Assembly (NCBI GenBank): GCA_964412555.1
Contig: CAYPPG010000020.1
Location: forward strand, 1 to 64,000
Origin: CAYPPG01 sp964412555
Lineage (GTDB): Bacteria; Hinthialibacterota; Hinthialibacteria; Hinthialibacterales; Hinthialibacteraceae
Direction: 5' to 3'
Length of the DNA stretch: 64,000 bases
The translations under genes and the position numbers were made by a program. A model generated the notes under the pieces. The model saw nothing but the letters and a program-made list of their open reading frames with translations, made no database searches and had not been told where the DNA came from. Of the stretch, positions 44,420 to 53,136 are shown piece by piece. Within the stretch, counting starts at the first letter, position 1. Each line of letters opens with the position of its first letter.

Positions 44420-45430
44420 ATGAAAATAGTAATTTATGAAGTTGAAGATTGGGAACGGAAATTTTTTGAACGGTTTTCCGAAAAAGAAGCTCATGACGTT
44501 TTTTTTGTCAGCGAACCGCTTACAGAAAAGAACGCCGGCGATCATCCCGATGCGGATATTGTTTCTACGTTCATTTATTCGAAACCGAGTCAATTCGTTT
44601 TGCAGCAATTCAATCAATTGAAATTGATTGCCACGCGTTCCACAGGATTCGATCACATCGATGTGCAATACTGCAACGATCGGAATATAGCCGTCAGCAA
44701 TGTTCCGACCTACGGTCAAAATACAGTGGCGGAACATGTCTTCGGGTTGCTTCTTACCATCAGCCATAAATTGGACCGGGCGATTGACCGAACCCGCCGG
44801 GGGGATTTTTCGATGAAAGGCCTTCAAGGATTCGATTTGTGGGGGAAAACGTTGGGGGTAATCGGGACCGGCGACATCGGGAAATGTGTAATCCGCATTG
44901 CAAACGGATTTGCCATGAAGGTAATCGCTTTTGACGTCCAACACGATGAAGAGGCGGCGAAGACTTTGGGATTCGAGTATGTCGAGTTTGACGAGTTGAT
45001 CCAACAATCGGATATCATTACGCTCCATGCGCCCGGCAATAAACATACTCATCATATGATATCCGAAAGACAATTCGATCAAATGAAAGACGGGGCCGTC
45101 TTGATCAATACCGCCCGAGGTTCGCTGATCAATATGCAGGCATTGGTTCGCGCCTTGGCGGAAGGGAAACTCATGGCGGTCGGATTGGATGTGCTGCAAG
45201 AAGAACCGACCATTCGGGAAGAAGCGGAATTGCTTCGTTCCGTCTATCAACGCACTCACAATTTGGAGAACCTATTGGCGGATCACGTCGTTCTTCGATT
45301 GCGCAATGTCGTCGTGACACCGCATAGTGGTTTCAATACGCGCGAAGCCATTCAGAGAATTCTGGATACCACTATTAAAAACATAGAAGGATTCATCGAA
45401 GGACAGCCAGTCAATCGTGTCAATCCATAG
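44420..45430 (+). CDS. D-isomer specific 2-hydroxyacid dehydrogenase
   Basis: A 336-residue NAD-dependent dehydrogenase of the D-lactate dehydrogenase-like group. Substrate-domain segment STGFDHIDVQYCNDRNIAVS and Rossmann motif GVIGTGDIGKCVIRIA are clear. The catalytic triad is visible: Arg in LINTARGSLINMQAL, Glu in GLDVLQEEPTI, His in VVVTPHSGFNTREA. Likely reduces a 2-keto acid such as pyruvate. An AGAGGGGG ribosome-binding site precedes the ATG. It is followed at 25 bases by the glycosidase gene and may share its operon. Confidence 0.93.
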   Translation: MKIVIYEVEDWERKFFERFSEKEAHDVFFVSEPLTEKNAGDHPDADIVSTFIYSKPSQFVLQQFNQLKLIATRSTGFDHIDVQYCNDRNIAVSNVPTYGQNTVAEHVFGLLLTISHKLDRAIDRTRRGDFSMKGLQGFDLWGKTLGVIGTGDIGKCVIRIANGFAMKVIAFDVQHDEEAAKTLGFEYVEFDELIQQSDIITLHAPGNKHTHHMISERQFDQMKDGAVLINTARGSLINMQALVRALAEGKLMAVGLDVLQEEPTIREEAELLRSVYQRTHNLENLLADHVVLRLRNVVVTPHSGFNTREAIQRILDTTIKNIEGFIEGQPVNRVNP

Positions 45431-45455
45431 ATAGACGGAGGAAACAACAATACGA

Positions 45456-46730
45456 ATGAGTGAAACAAATTTCAAACAAATCGGTTTGGAAGAAGGATAT
45501 CAGAAGGCAATCGATTTGTTGCATCGTTGCAGTAGTCCGGACGGATTTCTGGCCAGCCCTATCGATCATTCCAATTATAAAAGAATCTGGTCACGGGACG
45601 GCGCCATCATCAGTTTGGCGGCCTTGTTGTCGGGCGATGAAAATCTCATTGCGACATCGAAGACGACATTGCAAACATTGGCGAATCACCAAGGGCCGCA
45701 TGGCGAGATTCCCAGCAATGTCGATCCGAATACGGAACGAATCAGTTATGGGGGCATGGCCGGCCGCATCGATGCGGATCTTTGGTTTATTATTGCTTGC
45801 GGAGAATATTGGCTGGCGACGAACGATTATGATTTTCTGTATGATATGCTGCCCGTCATCAAAAAAGTGGTCTTTTTATTGGGGGCGTGGGAATTCAATA
45901 ACCGAGGTTTGTTATACATTCCTCAAACGGGGGACTGGGCGGATGAATATCTTCATCATGGGTATGTATTGTTCGATCAATTACTCTACCTGCAAGCAAA
46001 ACGAACTTTACAGAAAATTCATTCTTACATTCATCAATCAACTGATCATACACTCCGCGAAAGTCTCAGTAAACTTAAACATCTCATCCAAGCGAATTAT
46101 TGGATTACAGACGGAGGCGGGATTCCCGATGAGGTGTATCACGAAGTGATTTATAGAAAGGGACTCAAAGCATCCTGGCGGTGCAAAGGGAATCATTGGT
46201 TACCGTATTTCTCTCCTCACGGGTATGGTTATCGTTTTGACGCATTCGCCAATGTTCTTGTTTCCTTACTCGATGTGGCGAATGACCAGCAGCGGGAGAA
46301 AATGGATACGTATCTCCAAAACGAAATCATGGATCGAAAAGAAATCAAATTGCTGCCGGCTTTCCATCCCGTAATTACACCCATCGACGATGATTGGTCG
46401 GACCTACAAACCATGTTTTCGTATTCTTTCAAAAATAAACCGGATGAATATCACAACGGCGGTCTATGGCCGATGATCACGGGATTTTATGCCGCCGACC
46501 TGGCAAAACGCGGCAAGCATGATTCCGCCAAGGAGTATGTCATGGGAATCATGCAAGCCAACGCCATGGAAATGGAGGGGGAGGCGTGGGGATTCCCCGA
46601 ATACGTTCATGGAACGGAATACACACCCGGTGGAACCCGCCATCAAGGCTGGAGCGCCGCTGGTGCGATTATTGGTTATCAAGCATTGCAAGGAAAATCT
46701 GTGTTCAGGAGTATGGAAATTGAACGATAA
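45456..46730 (+). CDS. Six-hairpin glycosidase (amylo-alpha-1,6-glucosidase / GH100-like)
   Basis: A 424-residue cytoplasmic (alpha/alpha)6-barrel glycosidase. It shows NYKRIWSRDGAIISLAALL, HGEIPSNVDPNTERISYGG, a central GLLYIPQTGDWADEYLHHG with candidate catalytic acids, and NGGLWPMITGFYAADLAKRG. These recall glycogen-debranching C-domains and alkaline/neutral invertases (GH100). A HAD sugar-phosphatase starts 4 bases after the stop. A hydrolase paired with a sucrose-phosphate-phosphatase-like enzyme hints at sucrose or a related disaccharide, but specificity is not provable here. Confidence 0.8.
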   Translation: MSETNFKQIGLEEGYQKAIDLLHRCSSPDGFLASPIDHSNYKRIWSRDGAIISLAALLSGDENLIATSKTTLQTLANHQGPHGEIPSNVDPNTERISYGGMAGRIDADLWFIIACGEYWLATNDYDFLYDMLPVIKKVVFLLGAWEFNNRGLLYIPQTGDWADEYLHHGYVLFDQLLYLQAKRTLQKIHSYIHQSTDHTLRESLSKLKHLIQANYWITDGGGIPDEVYHEVIYRKGLKASWRCKGNHWLPYFSPHGYGYRFDAFANVLVSLLDVANDQQREKMDTYLQNEIMDRKEIKLLPAFHPVITPIDDDWSDLQTMFSYSFKNKPDEYHNGGLWPMITGFYAADLAKRGKHDSAKEYVMGIMQANAMEMEGEAWGFPEYVHGTEYTPGGTRHQGWSAAGAIIGYQALQGKSVFRSMEIER

Positions 46731-46734
46731 ACAA

Positions 46735-47568
46735 ATGTTGATTTGCTCCGATTTGGACCGGACGATTATCCCGAACGGATCGCAGGAAGAATCACCGCAA
46801 GCGCGGCCCGCTTTGAGAAAACTGGCACAACGGCCGGAAGTGACGTTGGTGTATGTCAGCGGCCGCCATTTGGCGTTGCTGCAGAGAGCCGTCGAAAAAT
46901 ACGAACTGCCCATGCCCGATTATGCCATCGGCGATGTCGGAACGACGATTTATGATGTAGATGAAAATGGATGGCGCCCCTGGGAAAGGTGGCAGGAAGA
47001 AATCGGCCAGGATTGGCACGGCATCACCCATGACGATCTTGCAGCCATGTTTACCGATATCGAAACCATCCGCCTGCAAGAACCGGAAAAACAAAATCCT
47101 TATAAATTGAGTTATTATGTGGACGATCTTTCCCGGAAAGACAAGGTTCTTCCCAAATTTGAACAGCGGTTGAAGGAAAACAATGTAAAATCCAACCTGA
47201 TCTGGAGTGTGGATGAGGCGAAAGAATTGGGGCTGATAGACATCCTTCCGGAACGGGCGACCAAGTTGCACGCGATCCGATTTTTGATGGAAGACAAGAA
47301 TTTTGAAGAATCACGGACAGTCTTCTGCGGTGACAGCGGCAACGATATGGCGCCGTTGACAAGCGGCCTGCAAGCGGTCTTGGTGAAGAACGCGATGGAT
47401 GATGTACGGGAAGAAGCGGTTGAGACGGTCCGCTCCAAAGGATTTCCTGAAAAACTCTATCTAGCGCAAGGTGGCTTTTTGGGGATGAATGGCAATTACA
47501 GCGCGGGAGTGTTGGAAGGAATTTCGCACTTTCTGCCGGAAACCAAACAGTGGATGGAAAATGATTGA
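46735..47568 (+). CDS. HAD-superfamily sucrose-phosphatase-like protein
   Basis: A 277-residue HAD class IIB phosphatase. Motif I is ICSDLDRTIIP (Asp nucleophile and D+2), followed by VYVSGRHLALLQRAVEKYEL (motif II Ser), DYAIGDVGTTIYDVDENGW (cap), RATKLHAIRFLM (motif III Lys), VFCGDSGNDMAPL (motif IV). It resembles sucrose-phosphate and mannosylfructose-phosphate phosphatases. The ATG at 46735 lies 4 bases after the glycosidase stop; the same frame is open far upstream inside that gene, which is shadow. Operon with the glycosidase and probably the dehydrogenase. Confidence 0.9.
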   Translation: MLICSDLDRTIIPNGSQEESPQARPALRKLAQRPEVTLVYVSGRHLALLQRAVEKYELPMPDYAIGDVGTTIYDVDENGWRPWERWQEEIGQDWHGITHDDLAAMFTDIETIRLQEPEKQNPYKLSYYVDDLSRKDKVLPKFEQRLKENNVKSNLIWSVDEAKELGLIDILPERATKLHAIRFLMEDKNFEESRTVFCGDSGNDMAPLTSGLQAVLVKNAMDDVREEAVETVRSKGFPEKLYLAQGGFLGMNGNYSAGVLEGISHFLPETKQWMEND

Positions 47569-47710
47569 TTAAAAATAGATTGTTTTTTTATTTGGGTACC
47601 CAGGTAAGCAAAGCCAGCTCCAGTGTCATTAACCAAACAAAAAACATAGGAACTTACCCCAAAGGGATTAAAGAAGACAGCCAGGGCAACGCCCCTTGAA
47701 AATGTCTTCT

Positions 47711-48046
47711 TCCACCCCTTCAGGGTGGGGATATTTGATNNNNNNNNNNNNNNNNNNNNNNNNNNNNNNNNNNNNNNNNNNNNNNNNNNNNNNNNNNNNN
47801 NNNNNNNNNNNNNNNNNNNNNNNNNNNNNNNNNNNNNNNTTCTCAACTTCACCAGGGGCGATGCCCGCTGGCTATCGTATTCCACCCCTTCAGGGTGGGG
47901 ATATTTGATTTCTCAACTTCACCAGGGGCGATGCCCGCTGGCTATCGTATTCCACCCCTTCAGGATGGGGATATTTGATTTCTCAACTTCACCAGGGGCG
48001 ATGCCCGCTGGCTATCATATTCCACCCCTTCAGGGTGGGATTTGGA
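47711..48046. repeat. 70-bp tandem repeat array interrupted by an assembly gap
   Basis: Unit: TCCACCCCTTCAGGGTGGGG then ATATTTGATTTCTCAACTTC then ACCAGGGGCGATGCCCGCTG then GCTATCGTAT. Full units start at 47881 and 47951, a partial one at 48021, and partial units abut the N run on both sides. Each unit carries two palindromes (CACCCCTTCAGGGTGG and GGGCGATGCCCGC). The flanks 47590-47710 and 48047-48160 carry related fragments such as CCAGGGCAACGCCCCTTG and CCAGGACAAGCAAGGTCTGC. Spacers do not vary, so it is not a CRISPR. Apparent open frames through it are artefacts. Confidence 0.92.
47740..47839. other. Assembly gap (100 N)
   Basis: Exactly 100 unknown bases. The base before the gap is position 29 of the 70-bp unit and the base after is position 30, so the flanks join in phase. 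The true missing length is therefore probably a whole number of 70-bp units (possibly zero) and the 100 is a placeholder. Confidence 0.9.
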
Positions 48047-48167
48047 TATCGTATTCCACCCCTTCGGTGTGGAATTATTCTGTTGCTTATGGAAAAAGAC
48101 TGAATTATTGGAGTGTGTTTTACTCTGGGTACCCAGGACAAGCAAGGTCTGCCCTGGCTTAGTGTAT

Positions 48168-48575
48168 TTAACCGATTATCTCCTGCATCTTCTTCAACAA
48201 CTCCCCCCGGTCAATCGGTTTTGCAATGAATCCTTCCGGCGGTGGAACCTGTTTTCGCGAGGAAATGAATTTTTCGAACTCCGCCGGATCCCCGCCATAT
48301 CCGGTTACTCCGGTGATCACAAAGACGGGAATCGTGGTATATTCGGGATTTTCTTTCAATTCCCGATAGACTTTCACGCCGGATTTTTCCGGGATGGAGA
48401 TATCCAGGGTGATGAGATCGGGAATTTCTTCTTTGATCTTCTCCATCGCTTCGACACCGTCTTTGGCGGAATCTGTGGCATAACCATTGTCTTCAAAGAA
48501 TGTCGTGAGATAGGTGACCAAATCCGGTTCGTCATCCACGACTAGAATGAGTTTCTTCCCCTCGGCTGTTGTCAT
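48168..48575 (-). CDS. Receiver-only response regulator
   Basis: A 135-residue CheY-like receiver: acidic pocket LVVDDEPDLVTYL, phosphoacceptor Asp in LITLDISIPEKSG, Thr in VFVITGVTG, Lys in GFIAKPIDRGELL. No output domain. It shares with the regulator at 51023 an insertion before the last helix (EFEKFISSRKQVPPPEGFI), a form seen in redox operons of sulfate-reducer-like bacteria. Last gene of the minus-strand operon, 14 bases after the 172-residue regulator. Confidence 0.92.
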   Translation of the reverse strand: MTTAEGKKLILVVDDEPDLVTYLTTFFEDNGYATDSAKDGVEAMEKIKEEIPDLITLDISIPEKSGVKVYRELKENPEYTTIPVFVITGVTGYGGDPAEFEKFISSRKQVPPPEGFIAKPIDRGELLKKMQEIIG

Positions 48576-48589
48576 TGCTGCACCTCTTT

Positions 48590-49108
48590 CTATTTTTGCT
48601 CTTTGAGTATTTTGAGTATCTGTTCGATCTTGTCGGGGTCGGCATTTTCGAGAAGCGCTTCGGCTTCTTTTCGTGAGTTCTTTGAGGAAGAATCTTCTTC
48701 TACCTCCATCCCCAGCACCCGTTTTAGGCTATTGACATACGTATCCGGCCTTACCGGTTTTTCCAAATAGGTTTCCGGTCCGCTGATGAGACGATTGGAG
48801 AGGATATTGTCGAAGTCTTCCTTTCCCAAGTCGTCCTTGGCATGCGCGGTGACCAAAATGACAGGAATTTTATGCCACTCCTTATGTTTTCGAATCTCGT
48901 TCAAGAATTTGAATCCCGATTTCTTAGGCATGACCAAATCGAGTGAGATGGCGTCGGGTGGATTGGTTTTCATTTTTTCCAACGCATCAAGCCCGTCGCT
49001 TGCGGTCATGACTTGAAATCCCGCATCTTCCAATACCGTTTGTAAATACAATCTCAAATTTTCTTCGTCATCGACAACCAAAATCGTTTTTTCGGCAGGT
49101 GCTACCAT
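48590..49108 (-). CDS. Receiver-only response regulator with C-terminal extension
   Basis: A 172-residue receiver: LVVDDEENLRLYL, phospho-Asp in ISLDLVMPKKSGFKF, VILVTAHAKDDLG, Lys in YLEKPVRPDTYV. About 45 extra residues follow, acidic and helical (DSSSKNSRKEAEALLENADP), without a known DNA-binding fold. It lies between the PAS kinase and the last receiver gene and is likely a phosphate sink or a partner-binding regulator. Confidence 0.9.
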   Translation of the reverse strand: MVAPAEKTILVVDDEENLRLYLQTVLEDAGFQVMTASDGLDALEKMKTNPPDAISLDLVMPKKSGFKFLNEIRKHKEWHKIPVILVTAHAKDDLGKEDFDNILSNRLISGPETYLEKPVRPDTYVNSLKRVLGMEVEEDSSSKNSRKEAEALLENADPDKIEQILKILKEQK

Positions 49109-49198
49109 GGTCGTATCTCCCCTGTGTCAGTATTATTGAACTTTTTTATCAATAACTTCCCAAAAGTTCAAGGAGACCCCCTTTGCGAATCCCCTTGG

Positions 49199-51013
49199 TT
49201 ACGATTGTTTTTCTTTGTTCTGACTGAGTCTTGGCAGCCGCTTTCGGGGAAAAACCAACCGAAAAACAGAGCCTTCTCCTGCGGTAGAATCGAACTCGAC
49301 CCGGCCTCCATGCTCTTGTGTGATACGCCGTGTGACGAGAAGCCCGAGGCCGGTTCCTTTTGCGGTTTCCTTTGTGGAAAAGAAAGTCGTGAAGACTTTC
49401 TGTTTGACTTCATAATCCATCCCGCATCCGTCGTCCTTCACTTCGAAAATGAGAGTGTCATCTTTTTCATATGTTCGTACAACGACAGTGCAATCGGTTT
49501 TGTCGCTCATTTCACATGCGTCGACCGCATTGGAGACCAAATTGGTCAAGCAGGTGTGAATCCCTTCCGCATCCAAATTGGCCTGTGCGATTGGCTCTTG
49601 TATTTCGGCGAGAACCGTTACACCGGATTGAGCGGACATATCTTCATACAAAGTGACTACTTCCCGGGCGATCCAATTCGGATCGATTCGTTCGACGTGT
49701 AACGTGCTGCGGCCTTTCGCAAAATTGAGAAAATCCTTGACATACGTCATGATTCGATCAATATTGCTGCGCAGCATCTCCCAGCCTTTTTGGGTCAGTT
49801 CCTTATTGTCTTTTTTCATGCCGGAATTGACGACATAGAGTCCCCCATCGAGACCCATCAGGACATTTTTGATGCCATGCGCCAATCCCGCGACCGTCTG
49901 ACCGACTGCGGCCAGCCGTTCCGCCTCCAACTTTTCCTGTTCCAACTGTTTCACTTCGCGTAAATCCTGAAAAAATGCGGCGCTGCCGATGGATTTCTCT
50001 CCACTGGTAAGAGCCACGCCGGAAAAACGTACCGGGAAGGGTTCTCCTTCGCTGTCATAGGCCGTGGTTTCTTTCATAAAACAGTTGGATATTTTCCCCT
50101 CGATAATATCGAGAAATTCATGCGGCACGAATTTTTGTAGGATGGTCTGGTCATTCCCGTTTTGATCCCGGCATTTGAACATGGCCTTGGCGGAAGGATT
50201 GCAGATATTGATCTTTCCCTCCGAATCGACACCGATGATCCCATCCATCGCGCTGTCGATTAAATGTTCCTGGAAATCGAAGGATTCCTTGAGTTGTTCC
50301 TCCAATTCTCGGATTTGGGTCAAATCCAATGCCATTTCGATCACGTGTGACGGTTCACTTTCACCCCGGCTCAACGGAGTGGTCGTCACATAATAATGGA
50401 TGGTATCCCCTTTTTTATTTTTCCCGCTTTTGTTGGCGATGTGAACTTGCCGGTCGGTAAATGTCTTGATGGCCGGGCATTCTTCGCACGGTTCGGTCCG
50501 ATGCTGATAGATTTCGTAGCATTTTTTTCCGATGGATTCTCCGAAGGTTTTCCGAAACAATTCGTTGTTGCGGACAATTTTCATTTCGCGGTCAAGAACG
50601 GCAATATAACAAGGAACGCGGTCGAAGACGATGTCGTGTTCCCGCTGCAAGAGACGGTTGGCGGTTACGTCTCGTGACATTTCCAGCACATGGGTGACCT
50701 CGTCGGAATCAAGTTTGATCGGTTCATAGTGAACGACGTAATGCGAGTATCGCCCATACCGGTCATACCGCTGTTCCTCGCTGACTCTTCGCTCTCCGTC
50801 CGAAAAAATTAATTCGGCCATACAGGAAGAGCATGGCTTGTCGCATGATTTATACACTTCATAACAGTGTTTCCCGACGCTGTCACCGAAGGCATCGATA
50901 AAATTCTGGTTGGCTTCCACAATCTGAAAGCCCCGGTCGAGAACGGCGATATTCGATGGAACCCGATTGAACAGTTCCGTGGCCAGCCAGTTTTTTAATG
51001 CATGATTTTCCAT
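49199..51013 (-). CDS. Triple-PAS soluble histidine kinase with Cys-bearing PAS domains
   Basis: A 604-residue kinase without membrane segments. PAS1 (about residues 12-115) and PAS2 (about 122-235) each carry a similar Cys signature, CYEVYKSCDKPCSSC and CYEIYQHRTEPCEEC; PAS3 (about 245-360) lacks it. The phosphoacceptor box is QTVAGLAHGIKNVLMGLDGG, followed by the ATPase motifs NLVSNAVDACEM, DDGCGMDYEVKQ and FFSTKETAKGTGLGLLV. The Cys clusters could bind a metal, Fe-S cluster or act as redox switches, fitting its redox-gene operon. The ATG at 51013 with AGGTGA upstream is preferred to a GTG at 51022 adjoining the previous stop. Confidence 0.9.
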   Translation of the reverse strand: MENHALKNWLATELFNRVPSNIAVLDRGFQIVEANQNFIDAFGDSVGKHCYEVYKSCDKPCSSCMAELIFSDGERRVSEEQRYDRYGRYSHYVVHYEPIKLDSDEVTHVLEMSRDVTANRLLQREHDIVFDRVPCYIAVLDREMKIVRNNELFRKTFGESIGKKCYEIYQHRTEPCEECPAIKTFTDRQVHIANKSGKNKKGDTIHYYVTTTPLSRGESEPSHVIEMALDLTQIRELEEQLKESFDFQEHLIDSAMDGIIGVDSEGKINICNPSAKAMFKCRDQNGNDQTILQKFVPHEFLDIIEGKISNCFMKETTAYDSEGEPFPVRFSGVALTSGEKSIGSAAFFQDLREVKQLEQEKLEAERLAAVGQTVAGLAHGIKNVLMGLDGGLYVVNSGMKKDNKELTQKGWEMLRSNIDRIMTYVKDFLNFAKGRSTLHVERIDPNWIAREVVTLYEDMSAQSGVTVLAEIQEPIAQANLDAEGIHTCLTNLVSNAVDACEMSDKTDCTVVVRTYEKDDTLIFEVKDDGCGMDYEVKQKVFTTFFSTKETAKGTGLGLLVTRRITQEHGGRVEFDSTAGEGSVFRLVFPRKRLPRLSQNKEKQS

Positions 51014-51022
51014 AAAGATCAC

Positions 51023-51436
51023 CTACCCGATGGCGGAATGGATCATGTCGAGTAAGTTCGGTATCTCCACCGGTTTCTCGATAAATCCTTCCGGTTCCGG
51101 CACATTTTCATCCGGGATCAATTTCCGAAATTTAAAGCCGGTAAAACTTTGCGCCAAGCTGAATGCACTGATGAAAATCACCGGGATGTCCTTTGTTTCG
51201 TGATCCAGTTTCAAGGTACGGTAAAATGCAATCCCGGATTCCCGCGGCATCATGATATCCAAGGTTATGAGGTCCGGTTTGCTTTGCCGTATTTGTTGAT
51301 CGGCTTGTCTTGCATCCGGCGCCGTATCCGTTTCGTAGCCCTCATCTTCGAGAAGAGTAGAGAGGTAGAGAAGGATATCCACTTCATCGTCCACGATGAG
51401 AATCTTTTTTTTGCTGTTTTGGTTGGATTGATTCAA
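51023..51436 (-). CDS. Receiver-only response regulator (first in operon)
   Basis: A 137-residue receiver: ILIVDDEVDILLYLSTLLED, phospho-Asp in LITLDIMMPRESGIAFY, VIFISAFSLAQS, Lys in GFIEKPVEIPNLL, with the long loop LIPDENVPEPEG before the last strand. It lies between the DsrK/HdrD-like gene and the PAS kinase, with only the stop codon before the kinase frame. A palindrome pair separates it from the Fe-S protein gene. Confidence 0.92.
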   Translation of the reverse strand: MNQSNQNSKKKILIVDDEVDILLYLSTLLEDEGYETDTAPDARQADQQIRQSKPDLITLDIMMPRESGIAFYRTLKLDHETKDIPVIFISAFSLAQSFTGFKFRKLIPDENVPEPEGFIEKPVEIPNLLDMIHSAIG

Positions 51437-51466
51437 CTCCTATTCCCCCTGACGCCGTCCTGTATC

Positions 51467-51512
51467 GCCGGCATCCTGCCGGCATTTTTTATCGTGCCGC
51501 CGAGACGGCGGC
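51467..51512. repeat. GCCGGC and GCCGCC palindromes after the Fe-S protein gene
   Basis: GCCGGCATCCTGCCGGC (51467-51483) and GCCGCCGAGACGGCGGC (51496-51512), the latter followed by GTTACATTT exactly as at 1144-1169. It lies between the Fe-S protein stop and the first receiver gene, so it may be a partial terminator or mRNA-stability element inside the operon. Confidence 0.85.
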
Positions 51513-51519
51513 GTTACAT

Positions 51520-53136
51520 TTAAAACATCTCCCATTCGAGGAAACCGGGTTGGGCGTCCGTCATGGCGTTGACCATCAATTCGACAAGCCCTCCATAAAA
51601 GATACCACATTTGTTCTTCATATCATAATATTTGATCAAATCGCGAATTTGCCCTTTGCAATTGGAACACGGGGCGCAGACATATTTGTGAACAGAAGGA
51701 TCGAGCTGATCCTTGAATGCATTCAAGATTTGATCCATCTTCTTTCGTCCGGATACTTGCAGACGCCAGTCTTCAAAATTGTGTGCCGACATGATCGCGA
51801 AACCGGAACCGCCTCCACAGCAGTAATTTTCCACCCCGTGCGGCGTCATTTCCCGAAATTGTGGACAAATTTTCTGAAGGATTTCCCGCTGCGGCTGCAC
51901 GATTCCCATCAATCGAACCATGTTACAGGGATCATGCAATGTTACCGGAAAATCGTTCCGTGACGGATCGAATTTGATTTTGCCGGAATTCACGATATCG
52001 CGCAACAGAGTAAATGCGCTCTCTCGCGGAATATTCAAATCGCCGGTCAAAACCCGGTCCGCGATCACCGTCAATGCTTTATGCGCATGGCCGCACTCAC
52101 CTAGTATGATTTTTTTTACGCCGAGTTTTTTTGCCGCTTTTGCATGCTTGACCGCGACTTTTGCCAGCATCATGTCATCATAAAATAAACCATAATTGAT
52201 ATTGTCATACCCCAGCGCTTCTTGCGACTCGGATGACAACGTCCAGCTGACCCCCGCCGCTTCAAAAATCGTCGCAAAGGCCCCGTGATTTTCCGGCCAG
52301 GCCAAGACTTCTCCGGCATTATGAATCAAAAGAACATCCGCCCCTTCTTTGTCCCAGGGGGTATTGATCGTGATACCGGTGCGCTCGGATGTGTCTTCGT
52401 CAATGAACTCGATATTGTCTTTAATGACCAACGGATTCATTCCGGTGGAAGAACCGACTTTCAATTGCAGCATAGATCCGTTGTCATGCAGTTCTTTCGC
52501 ATAGATCGACATTTCTTGACTGAACAGTTTCCGTAAATCGTGGGTGATCAAACCGTTGTCCAATCCGAGCGGACAGGTTTGCGCACAGCGGCGGCACAAA
52601 TTACAGCGGTAGGAAAGCTCCGCCAGCCGGGAGATGGTTGTCCAGTTCAACTCGATATCCCCGTGTAGCCATTTCGAAAAAAGCGAACCCCCTGGTTTCA
52701 GATATTTATAATAAAGACGGCGCAGCACTTCTGCCCGATACGTCGGTTTGTAGACTTCGTTATGACCGCTCATCTCATACACATGGCAAGCTTCCGCACA
52801 CGTCTGGCACTTGGCGCAATGCTCCATCGAGAGTACCATCGGCTGCAGAAACGTCCAGTTGTTTTCCTTACTGAACAGTTTTTCCAAACCGTTGAGGAAT
52901 GTTTTTACTAATTTTTCCTCTTCTTCTTTGCTCTCCGGTTTGCGGATGGACAGCGCGATGGTATCGTCCAATGTCGCTTCGTATTCCGCTTTTGCCTTAT
53001 CGGTGAGCGGTTTAAATTCCGGCAGATTTTCACTATCACTGTATGGACCAGGTAGTGAGTATAAATCCTCCGGATCGACATGAGTCAGTTGCTCCATATC
53101 TTTGCTTATGTCTTCAACTTTGACGTTTTTCTTCAT
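51520..53136 (-). CDS. HdrD/DsrK-like iron-sulfur oxidoreductase
   Basis: A 538-residue cytoplasmic Fe-S protein: two 4Fe-4S motifs, CAKCQTCAEACHVYEM (near residue 112) and CNLCRRCAQTCPLGLDNG (near 180), then CCG-domain cysteines including ILGECGHAHKALTV, HDPCNMVRLMG, ENYCCGGGSGFAIM and CAPCSNCKGQ. This is the layout of HdrD, GlpC and DsrK/HmeD/TmcB proteins, which exchange electrons between a membrane cytochrome b and thiol/disulfide or sulfur-carrier substrates. Its partner cytochrome b overlaps by 4 bases upstream. No DsrAB or HdrABC gene is in view, so the physiological disulfide is unknown. Confidence 0.9.
   Translation of the reverse strand: MKKNVKVEDISKDMEQLTHVDPEDLYSLPGPYSDSENLPEFKPLTDKAKAEYEATLDDTIALSIRKPESKEEEEKLVKTFLNGLEKLFSKENNWTFLQPMVLSMEHCAKCQTCAEACHVYEMSGHNEVYKPTYRAEVLRRLYYKYLKPGGSLFSKWLHGDIELNWTTISRLAELSYRCNLCRRCAQTCPLGLDNGLITHDLRKLFSQEMSIYAKELHDNGSMLQLKVGSSTGMNPLVIKDNIEFIDEDTSERTGITINTPWDKEGADVLLIHNAGEVLAWPENHGAFATIFEAAGVSWTLSSESQEALGYDNINYGLFYDDMMLAKVAVKHAKAAKKLGVKKIILGECGHAHKALTVIADRVLTGDLNIPRESAFTLLRDIVNSGKIKFDPSRNDFPVTLHDPCNMVRLMGIVQPQREILQKICPQFREMTPHGVENYCCGGGSGFAIMSAHNFEDWRLQVSGRKKMDQILNAFKDQLDPSVHKYVCAPCSNCKGQIRDLIKYYDMKNKCGIFYGGLVELMVNAMTDAQPGFLEWEMF

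Noticed and set aside
47711..48046. CRISPR array
   Set aside because: The whole 70-bp unit is repeated without variable spacers and no cas gene is present.
47725..48162. Open frames spanning the N run and the 70-bp array
   Set aside because: Translation across unknown bases and tandem repeats; no real gene.
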